DNA of 64,000 nucleotides, taken from contig NZ_CAMGZB010000001.1 of assembly GCF_946151075.1 (NCBI RefSeq), positions 1,216,001 to 1,280,000 on the forward strand, in the 5' to 3' direction. This DNA comes from Neobacillus sp. Marseille-Q6967. GTDB lineage: Bacteria; Bacillota; Bacilli; Bacillales; Cytobacillaceae. Position numbers and translations under genes: made by a program. This document shows, piece by piece, positions 1 through 10,685 of this stretch. The notes below the pieces were generated by a model that was given only the letters and a program-made list of their open reading frames with translations, ran no database searches and had not been told where the DNA came from. Position 1 is the first letter of the stretch, and every line of letters begins with the position of its first letter.

Positions 1-210
1 AGCGGGCAAATTTCGGGACTTGATATGGAAAAAGTAAATGTCAATGGCGGTGCGGTCGCATTAGGACATCCAATTGGTGCGAGCGGTGCTCGTATTATCA
101 TCACATTAATGCATGAATTAAAACGCCGGGGCGGCGGAATTGGAATTGCAGCCATCTGCAGCGGAGGCGGCCAGGGCGATGCCGTCATGATCGAAGTTCC
201 GAAAAGATAA
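1..210 (+). CDS. Acetyl-CoA acetyltransferase (thiolase), C-terminal end only
   Basis: The gene is cut by the left edge; the frame is open from base 1 to the TAA at 208-210. The visible 69 residues carry the C-terminal thiolase signature [17 protein letters not shown] and then the active-site cysteine loop [11 protein letters not shown]. The family condenses two acetyl-CoA or cleaves acetoacetyl-CoA, and the cysteine acts as the general base of the second half-reaction. It is the first visible gene of a fatty/branched acyl-CoA operon (hbd, acyl-CoA dehydrogenases, TetR, icmF) on the same strand. An mmgA/thlA-type role fits the neighbours, but substrate length cannot be judged from the fragment. 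Confidence 0.93.
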   Translation, partial: SGQISGLDMEKVNVNGGAVALGHPIGASGARIIITLMHELKRRGGGIGIAAICSGGGQGDAVMIEVPKR

Positions 211-230
211 TTTTATATTTTTATATAAAA

Positions 231-284
231 GGCTGTGTTAAGAGTAATAGTTCATTTTGTAACGATGTCGACTGTAACACAGCC
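231..284 (+). repeat. Inverted repeat between thiolase and hbd
   Basis: GGCTGTGTTA (231-240) and TAACACAGCC (275-284) are perfectly complementary 10-base arms around a 34-base loop, in the 104-base gap of the operon. There is no T-run after the 3' arm, so it does not look like a terminator. It could be an mRNA stability or processing element; that is inference. Confidence 0.6.
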
Positions 285-314
285 ATTTAAAAAAGAGAAG
301 GTGGAGGGGAAAAG

Positions 315-1166
315 ATGAAGGTTGAAAAGGTAATGGTGATTGGTGCAGGACAAATGGGCTCGGGGATTGCTCAAGTATGTGCACAAGCTGGCTACCAGGT
401 TGTATTAAATGACCTAAAGTCCGAATTTGTGGAACGCGGGTTAAGTGTAATCGGCAAAAATCTTTCACGCAATGTGGAAAAAGGCCGGATGACAGATGCA
501 CAAAAACAAGAAGTTCTAAACAGAATTACAGCTTCAACAGACTTGAACGATGCCGGTGCGGTGGACCTCGTCATCGAAGCAGCCGTGGAAAACATGGAAA
601 TCAAAACAAAACTCTTTGCCGAACTTGATAAGATTGCCCCACAGCATGCGATTTTGGCTTCGAATACAAGCTCTCTGCCAATTACCGAAATTGCGGCGGC
701 AACAAACCGTCCGGAACAAGTTATCGGAATGCACTTTATGAATCCGGTACCGGTCATGAAGTTGGTTGAAATCATCCGGGGCTTGGCGACGGCTGATGAA
801 GTCTACCAAGTGATTGAGGACATGACAAAAACTTTGAGCAAAGTACCAGTAGAAGTAAACGACTTCCCTGGATTCGTGTCTAACCGAATTTTATTGCCAA
901 TGATTAACGAGGCAATTTTCACTTTATATGAAGGTGTGGCCACAAAAGAAGCGATTGATGAAGTCATGAAGCTTGGGATGAACCACCCGATGGGCCCATT
1001 GACTCTAGCAGATTTTATCGGCTTGGATACCTGCCTTTACATCATGGAAACCTTGCATCAAGGCCTCGGTGATGACAAATATCGTCCGTGCCCGTTGCTG
1101 CGTAAGTACGTAAAAGCAGGCTGGCTTGGCCGCAAAACCGGCCGTGGTTTTTACACATACGAATAA
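315..1166 (+). CDS. hbd: 3-hydroxybutyryl-CoA dehydrogenase
   Basis: Encodes 283 residues, the usual family length. The Rossmann dinucleotide motif [11 protein letters not shown] lies near residues 9-19. [13 protein letters not shown] and the catalytic histidine segment [17 protein letters not shown] follow, then [17 protein letters not shown] at the start of the C-terminal dimerisation domain. The enzyme interconverts 3-hydroxybutyryl-CoA and acetoacetyl-CoA with NAD(P)H in beta-oxidation or butyrate metabolism. A GGTGGAGGGG ribosome binding site lies just upstream of the ATG at 315. It sits between the thiolase and the acyl-CoA dehydrogenases, and is the counterpart of MmgB in Bacillus. Confidence 0.96.
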   Translation: MKVEKVMVIGAGQMGSGIAQVCAQAGYQVVLNDLKSEFVERGLSVIGKNLSRNVEKGRMTDAQKQEVLNRITASTDLNDAGAVDLVIEAAVENMEIKTKLFAELDKIAPQHAILASNTSSLPITEIAAATNRPEQVIGMHFMNPVPVMKLVEIIRGLATADEVYQVIEDMTKTLSKVPVEVNDFPGFVSNRILLPMINEAIFTLYEGVATKEAIDEVMKLGMNHPMGPLTLADFIGLDTCLYIMETLHQGLGDDKYRPCPLLRKYVKAGWLGRKTGRGFYTYE

Positions 1167-1190
1167 ATTTCCCATGAGGGGGAACTAACG

Positions 1191-2321
1191 ATGAATTTAA
1201 CATTCACAGAAGAACAAGAAATGATGCGAAAAATGGTTCGGGATTTTGCAAACAGCGAAATCGCCCCTTTCGTTGAAAAAATGGAAAAAGGTGAGTTTCC
1301 ACGTGAAATTCTCCGAAAAATGGGTGAGCTTGGCTTGATGGGAATCCCAGTCCCTGAAAAATACGGCGGTGCGGAGATGGACTTTGTCTCCTACATTATT
1401 GCGATTCATGAAATCTCGAAGGTAAGCGCGACGGTTGGAGTAATTTTGTCCGTTCATACATCAGTCGGAACCAACCCGATTTTATATTTTGGCAGTGAAG
1501 AACAAAAGCAGAGATTTATCCCGAAAATGGCCACAGGAGAATATTTAGGTGCCTTTTGCGTAACCGAGCCAAGTTCCGGTTCGGATGCAAAAAGTTTAAA
1601 ATCCCGCGCCGTCCGAAAAGGCGACCATTATGTCATCAACGGTTCGAAGGTGTTTATCACAAATGGCGGCGAAGCGGATGTGTATATTGTGTTTGCTTCC
1701 ACCAACCCTGAACTAGGCAGCAAAGGCATCTCTGCTTTTATTGTGGAAAAAAACACACCGGGCCTTGTAATTGGCAAGGATGAGAAAAAAATGGGTTTAC
1801 ATGGTTCACGTACGGTTCAGTTGACCTTTGAAGAAATGAAGGTACCCGTTGCAAATAGGCTTGGTGAAGAAGGTGAAGGCTTTAAAATTGCAATGGCCAA
1901 CTTGGATGTGGGAAGAATCGGGATTGCTGCACAGGCATTGGGAATTGCTGAAGCAGCTTACGAGGCAGCGGTCAAGTATGCAAAAGACCGTCACCAGTTT
2001 GGAAAACCGATTGCCTCACAACAAGGTATTGCCTTTAAGCTAGCGGACATGGCAACGAGCGTCGAAGCTGCGAAACTATTACTCTATCGGGCCGCAGATT
2101 TACGCGGACAAGGATTAAAATGCGGTCTTGAGGCCTCGATGGCAAAATTATTTGCTTCACGGACGGCTGTTGAGGTCACTACAGAAGCGATTCAAGTCTT
2201 TGGCGGTTACGGCTATACAGAGGATTATCCAGTTGAACGCTACTTCCGAGATGCGAAGGTTACTGAAATATACGAAGGAACCAGCGAGATTCAGAGGATT
2301 GTTATTAGCAAGAACCTTTAA
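1191..2321 (+). CDS. Acyl-CoA dehydrogenase (MmgC-like)
   Basis: Encodes 376 residues, full length for the short/branched-chain acyl-CoA dehydrogenase family. Seen are the FAD/substrate-binding stretch [19 protein letters not shown], the [21 protein letters not shown] segment (quoted in parts: VFGGYGY, RDAKV) and [11 protein letters not shown], which carries the catalytic glutamate. The enzyme forms the trans-2,3 double bond of acyl-CoA and passes electrons to ETF. RBS GAGGGGGAAC precedes the ATG at 1191; the gap after hbd is 24 bases. It is related to but clearly distinct from the second acyl-CoA dehydrogenase downstream (2501-3640), so the operon carries two paralogues with probably different chain preference. 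Confidence 0.95.
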   Translation: MNLTFTEEQEMMRKMVRDFANSEIAPFVEKMEKGEFPREILRKMGELGLMGIPVPEKYGGAEMDFVSYIIAIHEISKVSATVGVILSVHTSVGTNPILYFGSEEQKQRFIPKMATGEYLGAFCVTEPSSGSDAKSLKSRAVRKGDHYVINGSKVFITNGGEADVYIVFASTNPELGSKGISAFIVEKNTPGLVIGKDEKKMGLHGSRTVQLTFEEMKVPVANRLGEEGEGFKIAMANLDVGRIGIAAQALGIAEAAYEAAVKYAKDRHQFGKPIASQQGIAFKLADMATSVEAAKLLLYRAADLRGQGLKCGLEASMAKLFASRTAVEVTTEAIQVFGGYGYTEDYPVERYFRDAKVTEIYEGTSEIQRIVISKNL

Positions 2322-2323
2322 AT

Positions 2324-2470
2324 GAAGAAGTTGGATACTTTTACGTAGAAGATGCACCTAAATATGTAGAAGATTGTCCCTTTTATGTAGAAGTTGCACC
2401 CAAATACGTAGAAGTTTTCTCAAAACTTGTAGAAGTTGACCTGAAATATGGAAGAAGCACCTAAATATAT
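2324..2470 (+). repeat. 21-bp-period intergenic tandem repeat (GTAGAAG family)
   Basis: GTAGAAG cores occur at 2345, 2366, 2387, 2408 and 2429, with a degenerate copy at 2450. Successive starts are exactly 21 bases apart (unit roughly gtagaagatgcacctaaatat). The array fills almost the whole 179-base gap between the two acyl-CoA dehydrogenase genes. Other 21-bp arrays in the window (20729, 46535, 46732, 62212) have the same period with different cores. One frame stays open across the array because 21 is a multiple of 3, but it has no start codon or ribosome binding site, so I do not call a gene. Confidence 0.85.
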
Positions 2471-2500
2471 CGCAATCAAAACCAAGAGGAGGACAAGGAA

Positions 2501-3640
2501 ATGAACTTTCGATTATCTGAAGAGCATGAAATGATTCGGAAAATGGTTCGTGATTTTGCGCGGAATGAGGTAGCTCCAACAGCGGCGGAGCGTGATGAAG
2601 AGGAACGGTTTGACCGCGAGCTTTTTAACCAAATGGCGGAGCTTGGGCTAACAGGGATTCCATGGCCGGAAGAGTACGGCGGCATCGGCAGCGATTATCT
2701 TGCTTACTGTATCGCAGTAGAGGAGCTTTCCCGTGTGGACGCTTCGATCGGGGTTACCCTATCTGCGCACACTTCACTTGCAGGCTGGCCGATTTATAAA
2801 TTCGGAAATGAAGAACAAAAACAAAAATACCTGCGTCCGATGGCAGAAGGCAAGAAAATTGGCGCATACGGCTTAACAGAGCCAGGCAGCGGTTCAGATG
2901 CAGGCGGCATGAGAACAACTGCCCGCTTAGAAGGCGATCATTACGTATTGAACGGATCGAAAATTTTCATCACAAACGGCGGTATTGCTGATATTTATGT
3001 GGTATTTGCACTAACGGATCCTACCAGCAAGCAGAAAGGCACAACGGCCTTTATCGTGGAAAGCGACTTCCCAGGTTTTTCTGTAGGCAAAAAAGAAAAG
3101 AAACTTGGTATTCGCTCATCGCCAACAACGGAAATTATTTTTGAAGATTGCAAGGTGCCTGTAGCCAACCGGCTTGGAGAAGAGGGCGATGGCTTCAAAG
3201 TGGCCATGATGACGCTTGATGGAGGCCGTAACGGTATCGCGGCACAGGCGGTTGGGATAGCACAGGGTGCGCTCGACGCTGCGGTCGACTATGCAAAAGA
3301 ACGCCAACAATTCGGCAAGCCAATTGTGGCTAACCAGGGAATCAGCTTTAAGCTTGCGGATATGGCGACAAATATTGAGGCTGCAAGGCTATTAACCTAT
3401 CAAGCAGCATGGCTGGAGTCGCAAGGTCTGCCGTACGGCAAAGAATCCGCAATGTCTAAATTATTTGCAGGGGACACAGCAATGAAAGTAACAACCGAAG
3501 CGGTTCAAGTATTTGGGGGCTACGGTTATACAAAGGATTATCCAGTAGAGAGATTTATGCGTGATGCAAAAATCACTCAAATTTACGAAGGAACACAAGA
3601 AATCCAGCGCCTTGTAATCTCAAGAATGATCACAAAGTAA
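2501..3640 (+). CDS. acdA: Acyl-CoA dehydrogenase AcdA
   Basis: Encodes 379 residues and closely resembles Bacillus AcdA over its whole length as I recall that sequence (for example [17 protein letters not shown] and [12 protein letters not shown]). The catalytic-glutamate segment [17 protein letters not shown] is at the C terminus. It is an FAD-dependent short/medium-chain acyl-CoA dehydrogenase delivering electrons to ETF. A strong RBS (AGAGGAGGACAAGG) precedes the ATG. In B. subtilis acdA lies just upstream of rpoE; here a TetR gene and icmF are inserted between them, in keeping with a branched/short-chain acyl-CoA operon. Confidence 0.96.
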   Translation: MNFRLSEEHEMIRKMVRDFARNEVAPTAAERDEEERFDRELFNQMAELGLTGIPWPEEYGGIGSDYLAYCIAVEELSRVDASIGVTLSAHTSLAGWPIYKFGNEEQKQKYLRPMAEGKKIGAYGLTEPGSGSDAGGMRTTARLEGDHYVLNGSKIFITNGGIADIYVVFALTDPTSKQKGTTAFIVESDFPGFSVGKKEKKLGIRSSPTTEIIFEDCKVPVANRLGEEGDGFKVAMMTLDGGRNGIAAQAVGIAQGALDAAVDYAKERQQFGKPIVANQGISFKLADMATNIEAARLLTYQAAWLESQGLPYGKESAMSKLFAGDTAMKVTTEAVQVFGGYGYTKDYPVERFMRDAKITQIYEGTQEIQRLVISRMITK

Positions 3641-3642
3641 CA

Positions 3643-3714
3643 AGAAAGGCGGAAGCGCCTGGGTCAGGGACTTATGACCCGAGCCCCTAGGCGCTGGAGC
3701 TAGACAAAGGTGGT
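3643..3714 (+). repeat. Dispersed hairpin repeat, family A, copy 1
   Basis: A GC-rich element (GGCGGAAGCGCCTGGGTC ... GACCCGAGCCCCTAGGCGCT ... GAGCTAGACA) with nested complementary arms: GGGTC/GACCC, and AGCGCC with GGCGCT. A closely similar copy lies at 8098-8157 with the same right half (TTATGACCCGAGCCCCTAGG), and a short remnant at 7655-7695. It has the look of the REP/BOX-type repeats common between Bacillaceae genes. It lies 4 bases upstream of the TetR gene, within an apparent transcription unit. Confidence 0.75.
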
Positions 3715-3717
3715 TAA

Positions 3718-4350
3718 ATGGGGATGAAAAAGCGGGAAGTACAGGCTTCGGTTAAAGATGAACGCCTCGTGCAAAAACGACGAGACCAAATGATTAAAGG
3801 GGCCGTAACACTTTTTATACAAAAGGGGTTTCACCGGACAACGACGAGAGAAATCGCTAAAGCTGCAGGTTTCAGTATCGGAACCCTGTATGAATATATC
3901 CGGTCAAAGGAAGATGTGTTGTACCTTGTTTGTGACAGTATATATGAACATGTGAGTGAGCGCATGGAGCAGGACCTTCAGAAAAAACAAGGTACATTAG
4001 AAAGCTTGAAGCTTGGAATCGCCAATTATTTTCGCGTCATTGATGAAATGCAGGATGAAGTACTCGTCATGTACCAGGAAGCAAAATCGCTGACGAAAGA
4101 TGCCCTACCTTATGTACTGAATAAGGAAATCGAAATGGCGGCGATGTTTGAAAAACTAATCCGGCTTTGTTTAGAAAACGGCGAGCTCGATTTAACAGAA
4201 AAGCAGATCAAAATGATTTCTCATACGATTATTGTCGAGGGGCAAATGTGGAGTTTCCGCCGCTGGGAACTGCAGAAGCTGTTTTCATTAGACGAATATA
4301 TCGAATTGCAAACTGAATTATTGTTTAAGGGACTTACAAACAAAGCGTAA
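3718..4350 (+). CDS. TetR-family regulator of acyl-CoA metabolism (FadR-like)
   Basis: Encodes 210 residues. The N-terminal TetR helix-turn-helix is clear: [20 protein letters not shown] then [20 protein letters not shown] (residues about 25-65), followed by a helical ligand-binding domain with a TetR_C_4-like look. RBS AAAGGTGG gives the ATG at 3718; the ATG at 3724 is an alternative. Its position inside a beta-oxidation operon suggests an acyl-CoA-responsive repressor of these genes, like YsiA/FadR of B. subtilis. No operator is visible because the operon promoter is outside the window. The ligand is inferred. Confidence 0.88.
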   Translation: MGMKKREVQASVKDERLVQKRRDQMIKGAVTLFIQKGFHRTTTREIAKAAGFSIGTLYEYIRSKEDVLYLVCDSIYEHVSERMEQDLQKKQGTLESLKLGIANYFRVIDEMQDEVLVMYQEAKSLTKDALPYVLNKEIEMAAMFEKLIRLCLENGELDLTEKQIKMISHTIIVEGQMWSFRRWELQKLFSLDEYIELQTELLFKGLTNKA

Positions 4351-4351
4351 T

Positions 4352-4364
4352 GGTGCCTGTCACC
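4352..4364 (+). repeat. GGTGCCTGTCACC dispersed palindrome
   Basis: This 13-base interrupted palindrome directly follows the TetR stop codon. The same 13-mer or its complement recurs at 20046, 33593, 53127 and 53239, with a one-base variant at 51832. Confidence 0.7.
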
Positions 4365-4385
4365 GGAAAGCAAAGGGGGAGAAAT

Positions 4386-7300
4386 ATGAGCACAACGCAA
4401 GTGTACCGGCCGAAACATCATATTCGATTTGTAACGGCTTCAAGTTTGTTTGATGGTCATGATGCTTCGATTAATATTATGAGAAGAATTCTCCAGGCGA
4501 GCGGGGCAGAGGTCATTCACCTTGGCCATAACCGTTCGGTGGAAGAGGTTGTGAACGCAGCGATTCAGGAGGATGCACAAGGAATTGCCATTTCTTCTTA
4601 TCAAGGCGGACATGTTGAGTATTTTAAGTATATGTATGATTTACTTCGTGAAAAGGGTGCGCCAAACATCCGCATTTACGGCGGCGGTGGCGGCGTTATC
4701 ATCCCGCGTGAAATCAAAGAACTCCATGATTACGGTATTGCCTGGATTTTCTCGCCGGAAGACGGCCGGACGATGGGTCTTCAGGGAATGATTAACCGGA
4801 TGCTCGAGGAGTGCGATTTTCCAACAGTATCAGGGGATGCAGCCGAGCATATTGAAAAACTGCCGACAGGTGATATTAATTCCATTTCCAAGTTAATCAC
4901 ATTAGCAGAGGTACATGTTGATAAAAATCGGGAGGCGGCAGCGGCTGCTGAAAGCTTACTTGAAAAAGTAAAAACATTGACTCAGGATGTTCCTGTTGTT
5001 GGAATCACCGGTACAGGAGGCGCGGGGAAAAGTTCCCTAACGGATGAACTGATCCGCCGATTTATCAATGAACTGCCGAACAAAAAGGTCGCGATTTTAT
5101 CGGTAGACCCGACAAAGCAAAAAACAGGCGGTGCACTCTTAGGCGACCGGATTCGGATGAATGCGATCTTTAATCCAAATGTTTATATGCGCAGTCTAGC
5201 CACAAGGGCATCGAAAAATGAACTTTCATTAGCGATTAAAGATGCAGTGTCGGTTGTTAAAGCTGCCGGCTTTGACCTTGTCATCGTCGAAACAAGCGGT
5301 ATCGGCCAGGGGGATGCAGAGATCACTGAGATTTGTGATGTTTCGCTCTATATCATGACAAGTGAATTCGGTGCGCCATCACAGCTCGAGAAAATCGATA
5401 TGATTGATTACGCTGATTTAATTGTCATCAATAAATTTGAACGCAAGGGTTCTGAAGATGCGATGCGTCAGGTGCAAAAGCAGTACCAGCGCAGCCATAT
5501 GCTTTTTGAAAAGGATCCTTCAGAAATGCCGGTTTACGGCACAATTGCCAGCCAGTTTAATGACCCAGGAACGAATGCATTATTTGCTGCATTAGTTGAG
5601 AAAATTAATGAAAAAACCAGTACGGATTGGGCCACTTCTTTTTCAAAAAATGCCAAAGTGGAAAAGCAAAACGTGATTATACCTACAGACCGCCGGTACT
5701 ATTTACGGGAAATTTCCGAGACAGTGCGCGGTTATCATAAGAAAGCTGAAGAGCAGGCGAATATTTCCCGGAAATTATTCCAGCTCGAAGGAGCCATTGC
5801 TGCCGTTAAGGAATCAAACGGGGAAGCAGAAGTGCTCGCTGCTTTGGAAAAAATAAAGGTGGAAACGGAAGCAAAATTAACGCCGGAGTCTAAGAAGATT
5901 CTTGAATCTTGGGAGAAAACAAAGGCAGATTATGCGGCTGATAAGTTTATAACAAGAATCCGTGATAAAGAGATTATTACTGCGTTAAAAACAAAAAGCC
6001 TTTCAGGTTTGGATATTCCAAAGGTTGCTTTGCCAAAGTATAAAGATTATGGTGAAATCATCCGCTGGGTATACCGTGAAAATGTACCGGGTTCATTCCC
6101 GTATACAGCTGGGGTATTTCCGTTTAAACGTGAAGGCGAGGACCCGAAACGCCAATTTGCTGGGGAAGGAACGCCAGAGCGGACGAACCGCCGATTCCAT
6201 TATTTATCAAAAGATGATCCGGCAAAGCGCTTAAGTACTGCGTTTGACTCGGTAACATTATATGGTGAAGACCCGGATTACCGCCCGGATATTTACGGGA
6301 AAGTCGGAGAAAGCGGTGTCAGTGTTTGTACGCTAGATGACATGAAAAAGCTGTATGATGGCTTTGACCTTTGCCACCCATCCACATCGGTATCGATGAC
6401 GATTAACGGTCCAGCGCCGATTATTTTAGCGATGTTCATGAATACGGCGATTGACCAGCAGGTAAAGAACAAAGAGGAAGAACTTGGCCGCGTGTTAACG
6501 GTCGAGGAATTTGCCCAAGTAAAGGCATATACGTTAAAAACGGTCCGCGGTACAGTGCAGGCCGATATTTTAAAAGAAGACCAAGGTCAAAACACGTGTA
6601 TTTTTTCAACAGAATTTGCTTTGCGGATGATGGGGGATATTCAGCAATATTTCATTGATAATCAGGTGCGTAACTATTACTCCGTATCGATTTCCGGTTA
6701 TCATATTGCTGAAGCAGGCGCTAACCCGATTTCACAGCTGGCGTTTACGCTCTCCAACGGCTTTACTTATGTAGAATATTATTTAAGCCGCGGCATGAAG
6801 ATTGATGATTTTGCCCCGAATTTATCGTTCTTTTTCTCAAACGGCTTAGATCCGGAATATACGGTGATTGGCCGGGTAGCCCGCCGCATTTGGGCGACCG
6901 TAATGAGAGAGAAATATGGTGCGAATGAACGCAGCCAAAAGCTGAAGTACCATGTGCAAACATCGGGTCGTTCCCTGCACGCCCAGGAAATCGACTTTAA
7001 TGATATCCGGACAACGCTTCAGGCTTTGATGGCATTGCATGATAACTGTAACTCACTTCATACCAATGCATATGATGAGGCAATTACGACACCGACGGAA
7101 GAATCGGTTCGCCGCGCTATGGCGATTCAGATGATTATTACGAAAGAACACGGATTAACGAAAAATGAAAATCCGCTTCAAGGTTCGTTTATCATCGAAG
7201 AGCTGACAGACCTAGTCGAAGAGGCAGTTCTTCAGGAATTTGACCGCTTAAATGACCGCGGCGGGGTACTCGGTGCGATGGAAACGCAATATCAGCGCGG

Positions 7301-7652
7301 AAAAATCCAGGATGAATCTATGTATTATGAAATGAAAAAACATACTGGGGAACTTCCAATTATTGGGGTCAATACGTACTTGAATCCGAACCCGCCTTCT
7401 GAAGAAGAAATCAACAATATGGAGCTGGCAAGGGCGTCGAAGGAAGAAAAGGAATTACAAATTGCGAATCTGCGCAAGTTCCAGGAAGAAAACAAGGACA
7501 AAACGGCGGAAGCATTAAACCGTTTAAAGGCAGCGGCAGTCAACAACGGCAACATTTTTGCAGAGTTAATGGAAACCGTTAAAGTCGCTAGTCTGGGACA
7601 AATTACAAGAGCGCTGTACGATGTCGGCGGACAATATCGAAGGAATATGTAG
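4386..7652 (+). CDS. icmF: Fused isobutyryl-CoA mutase IcmF
   Basis: Encodes 1088 residues from ATG 4386, chosen for the RBS AAAGGGGGA; an upstream in-frame ATG at 4350 lies over the dispersed palindrome and lacks an RBS. Order of domains: B12-binding domain with DGH at 23-25 (His25 the expected cobalt ligand), a MeaI-type GTPase chaperone with P-loop GTGGAGKSS near residue 210, then the acyl-CoA mutase barrel ([27 protein letters not shown]). Phe591 and Gln735 are exactly 144 residues apart. They match the Phe598/Gln742 pair that I recall as diagnostic of isobutyryl-CoA rather than methylmalonyl-CoA mutase. It converts isobutyryl-CoA to n-butyryl-CoA, feeding valine carbon into this operon. 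It is the last gene before a terminator. Confidence 0.94.
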   Translation: MSTTQVYRPKHHIRFVTASSLFDGHDASINIMRRILQASGAEVIHLGHNRSVEEVVNAAIQEDAQGIAISSYQGGHVEYFKYMYDLLREKGAPNIRIYGGGGGVIIPREIKELHDYGIAWIFSPEDGRTMGLQGMINRMLEECDFPTVSGDAAEHIEKLPTGDINSISKLITLAEVHVDKNREAAAAAESLLEKVKTLTQDVPVVGITGTGGAGKSSLTDELIRRFINELPNKKVAILSVDPTKQKTGGALLGDRIRMNAIFNPNVYMRSLATRASKNELSLAIKDAVSVVKAAGFDLVIVETSGIGQGDAEITEICDVSLYIMTSEFGAPSQLEKIDMIDYADLIVINKFERKGSEDAMRQVQKQYQRSHMLFEKDPSEMPVYGTIASQFNDPGTNALFAALVEKINEKTSTDWATSFSKNAKVEKQNVIIPTDRRYYLREISETVRGYHKKAEEQANISRKLFQLEGAIAAVKESNGEAEVLAALEKIKVETEAKLTPESKKILESWEKTKADYAADKFITRIRDKEIITALKTKSLSGLDIPKVALPKYKDYGEIIRWVYRENVPGSFPYTAGVFPFKREGEDPKRQFAGEGTPERTNRRFHYLSKDDPAKRLSTAFDSVTLYGEDPDYRPDIYGKVGESGVSVCTLDDMKKLYDGFDLCHPSTSVSMTINGPAPIILAMFMNTAIDQQVKNKEEELGRVLTVEEFAQVKAYTLKTVRGTVQADILKEDQGQNTCIFSTEFALRMMGDIQQYFIDNQVRNYYSVSISGYHIAEAGANPISQLAFTLSNGFTYVEYYLSRGMKIDDFAPNLSFFFSNGLDPEYTVIGRVARRIWATVMREKYGANERSQKLKYHVQTSGRSLHAQEIDFNDIRTTLQALMALHDNCNSLHTNAYDEAITTPTEESVRRAMAIQMIITKEHGLTKNENPLQGSFIIEELTDLVEEAVLQEFDRLNDRGGVLGAMETQYQRGKIQDESMYYEMKKHTGELPIIGVNTYLNPNPPSEEEINNMELARASKEEKELQIANLRKFQEENKDKTAEALNRLKAAAVNNGNIFAELMETVKVASLGQITRALYDVGGQYRRNM

Positions 7653-7654
7653 TA

Positions 7655-7695
7655 CGAAAAGGCGGAAGGCGTAAGGTCTCGGCGCTTGAGATAGT
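7655..7695 (+). repeat. Remnant of dispersed hairpin repeat, family A
   Basis: AAAAGGCGGAAGGCG and CGGCGCTTGAG resemble the ends of the family A repeat at 3643-3714, with the centre missing. Low information content makes this a weak call. Confidence 0.4.
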
Positions 7696-7703
7696 AAATA
7701 CGG

Positions 7704-7737
7704 CAATGGCTTTTTTGTTAAGCCATTGTTGTTTTTT
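7704..7737 (+). terminator. Rho-independent terminator after icmF
   Basis: CAATGGCTT (7704-7712) pairs with AAGCCATTG (7720-7728), followed by TTGTTTTTT. It ends the acyl-CoA operon. Confidence 0.85.
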
Positions 7738-7838
7738 ATGCCAAAAAATTATTTTTTCAATTAGTTCTAAACTTAGATATTTTTCTTATATAATAGATGA
7801 ACAAATATACTTTAATGGCTGGGGCGGGGTGTGGACGG

Positions 7839-8048
7839 ATGAAAGCACGTTATATTTTTATAATTCTAATCATTTTTGCCTGGCCATTATTCTATCTCTA
7901 TCAACGGCAATTAGGGGCGGTCTCCTTTCTTCTGCTGGCCATGTTCTTCCTTTTCATCGCGATAAAAGAGATGAAAAAATTAAAAGATGAAGAAAAAAAC
8001 ATAGATAGTCAACAAAACAAGCAAAAAATCAAGCGAAACAGTAGATAG
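7839..8048 (+). CDS. Small two-segment membrane protein of unknown function
   Basis: From the ATG at 7839 it encodes 69 residues: two hydrophobic segments (about residues 4-20 and 26-43, separated by a short loop containing YQRQ) and a charged Lys/Glu/Gln/Asn-rich tail. An upstream ATG at 7797 would add a non-membrane leader without a clear RBS. The GGGGTGTGG before 7839 is only a moderate RBS. It stands alone between the icmF terminator and rpoE. I do not recognise a family. Confidence 0.6.
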   Translation: MKARYIFIILIIFAWPLFYLYQRQLGAVSFLLLAMFFLFIAIKEMKKLKDEEKNIDSQQNKQKIKRNSR

Positions 8049-8097
8049 AACTAGCATAAACGGAGAAATTTTGTTTATAATGAAGAATATGTAAAAA

Positions 8098-8157
8098 TGC
8101 GAAAAGCGAAAGTGCCTTGGCTTATGACCCGAGCCCCTAGGCACTGTAGCTAGACAT
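8098..8157 (+). repeat. Dispersed hairpin repeat, family A, copy 2
   Basis: Shares CTTATGACCCGAGCCCCTAG and GTAGCTAGACA-type flanks with the copy at 3643-3714. The arms AGTGCC/GGCACT differ from the AGCGCC/GGCGCT arms of copy 1, a compensatory change. It lies upstream of rpoE. Confidence 0.75.
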
Positions 8158-8216
8158 GGCTAGTACGCCCGTGTTCACTCTTTTTAAGAGTGTTAAATAG
8201 AAAGGAAGTGCCAGTA

Positions 8217-8798
8217 TTGAGTTTACAAAGTTTCTCAAAAGAGCAATTAGAAGAGTTATCTTTAATAGAGATGGCTTACGAATATCTAAAAAACAGTAAA
8301 CAACCGATTTCTTTCAAAGACTTACTAAATGAAATTGCCAAAGCGGCTGAACTTTCAGAAGATGAAATTCGCACTAGAATTGCACAATTTTATACTGACA
8401 TAAATATTGACGGCCGGTTTCTTTCATTAGGGGACAATCGCTGGGGACTTCGTGTTTGGTATCCAGTAGATACACAAGAAGAAGAAGTTGTGACAGTGGT
8501 TAAACCTAAGAAGAAAAAGGCGAAGAAGGTTGTCGATGAAGATGATCTTGATCTTGAGTACGATGATGTCGACGAAGAGGATTATGATGAACTTGATGAC
8601 TTCGCTGACGAAGATGATCTTCTCGATGATGAAGACGATCTTCTTGATGATGATCTGGATGAAGTTGATGATTTTGACGACGAAGAGGATGAAGATGTCA
8701 TTGATGATGAACTTGAATTCGATGATGAAGATGAGCTGGACGAAGAACTAGATGATGAGGATGACCTGGAAGTAGAAGACGAAGAAGAAGATTTATAA
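8217..8798 (+). CDS. rpoE: RNA polymerase delta subunit
   Basis: Encodes 193 residues from TTG 8217, chosen because AAAGGAAG (8201-8208) is at ideal distance; the GTG at 8190 lacks an RBS. The N-terminal HARE-HTH-like domain (RIAQFYTDINIDGRFLSLG, WGLRVWYP) binds core polymerase. The C-terminal half, from about residue 110, starts with a basic KPKKKKAKK patch and then becomes an almost uninterrupted Asp/Glu tail, as in the family. Delta helps polymerase recycling and sensitivity to initiating NTP levels. It is followed by the pyrG promoter and leader, the same order as in B. subtilis. Confidence 0.95.
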   Translation: MSLQSFSKEQLEELSLIEMAYEYLKNSKQPISFKDLLNEIAKAAELSEDEIRTRIAQFYTDINIDGRFLSLGDNRWGLRVWYPVDTQEEEVVTVVKPKKKKAKKVVDEDDLDLEYDDVDEEDYDELDDFADEDDLLDDEDDLLDDDLDEVDDFDDEEDEDVIDDELEFDDEDELDEELDDEDDLEVEDEEEDL

Positions 8799-8803
8799 GA
8801 GGC

Positions 8804-8840
8804 TTGACTTTTTATTTCTTCACAAGTAGAATCTTTTTTG
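8804..8840 (+). promoter_or_regulatory. Sigma-A promoter of pyrG
   Basis: TTGACT (8804-8809), 17-base spacer, TAGAAT (8827-8832). Transcription is predicted to start at the GGGC of 8840-8843. The GGGCTCC start sequence is the one used in the B. subtilis pyrG leader. Confidence 0.8.
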
Positions 8841-8917
8841 GGCTCCTTTAAAAAGGAACGGACTAAATTTAGTTAAGAAGCGCTCCCTTACATTATGTAG
8901 GTGGAGTGCTTTTTTTA
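8840..8917 (+). promoter_or_regulatory. pyrG CTP-sensing attenuator (reiterative-transcription leader)
   Basis: The leader starts GGGCTCC (8840). An intrinsic terminator follows: AAGCGCTCC-CTTACA (8878-8892) pairs with TGTAGG-T-GGAGTGCTT (8896-8111 style arm, i.e. 8896-8911) and is followed by a T-run. The 5' arm contains the pyrimidine tract CTCCCTT (8883-8889). In B. subtilis pyrG, low CTP stalls polymerase at the first C so that extra Gs are added to the transcript 5' end. The G-tail pairs with this tract, blocks terminator formation and raises PyrG. All elements are present here in the right order; the mechanism itself is inferred by homology. Confidence 0.85.
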
Positions 8918-8944
8918 TTTTTCCAGGAGTAAAAACAATCGCTC

Positions 8945-8962
8945 TCCCGGTATTTACCGGGA
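8945..8962 (+). promoter_or_regulatory. Second hairpin in the pyrG leader
   Basis: TCCCGGT (8945-8951) and ACCGGGA (8956-8962) form a perfect 7-bp stem with an ATTT loop, followed within 12 bases by a T-rich tract. It lies between the attenuator and the pyrG start. Its 5' side (CTCTCCC) is also pyrimidine-rich. Role unknown. Confidence 0.55.
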
Positions 8963-9024
8963 CTTCTTTATTTTTTTCAAAAAGAAGCCTTAAACATTTT
9001 CAATAATGCACAAACTGAATATGA

Positions 9025-10635
<1,611 letters not shown>

Positions 10636-10644
10636 GATTTTTAT

Positions 10645-10677
10645 GGTCAGTTCTCCTTGGGAGGGCTGGCTTTTTTA
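10645..10677 (+). terminator. Rho-independent terminator after pyrG
   Basis: GGTCAGTTCTCC pairs with GGGAGGGCTGGC (several G-U pairs) around TTG, then TTTTTT. The 52-bp repeat array begins within ten bases of its end. Confidence 0.8.
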
Positions 10678-10685
10678 ACTTTATT

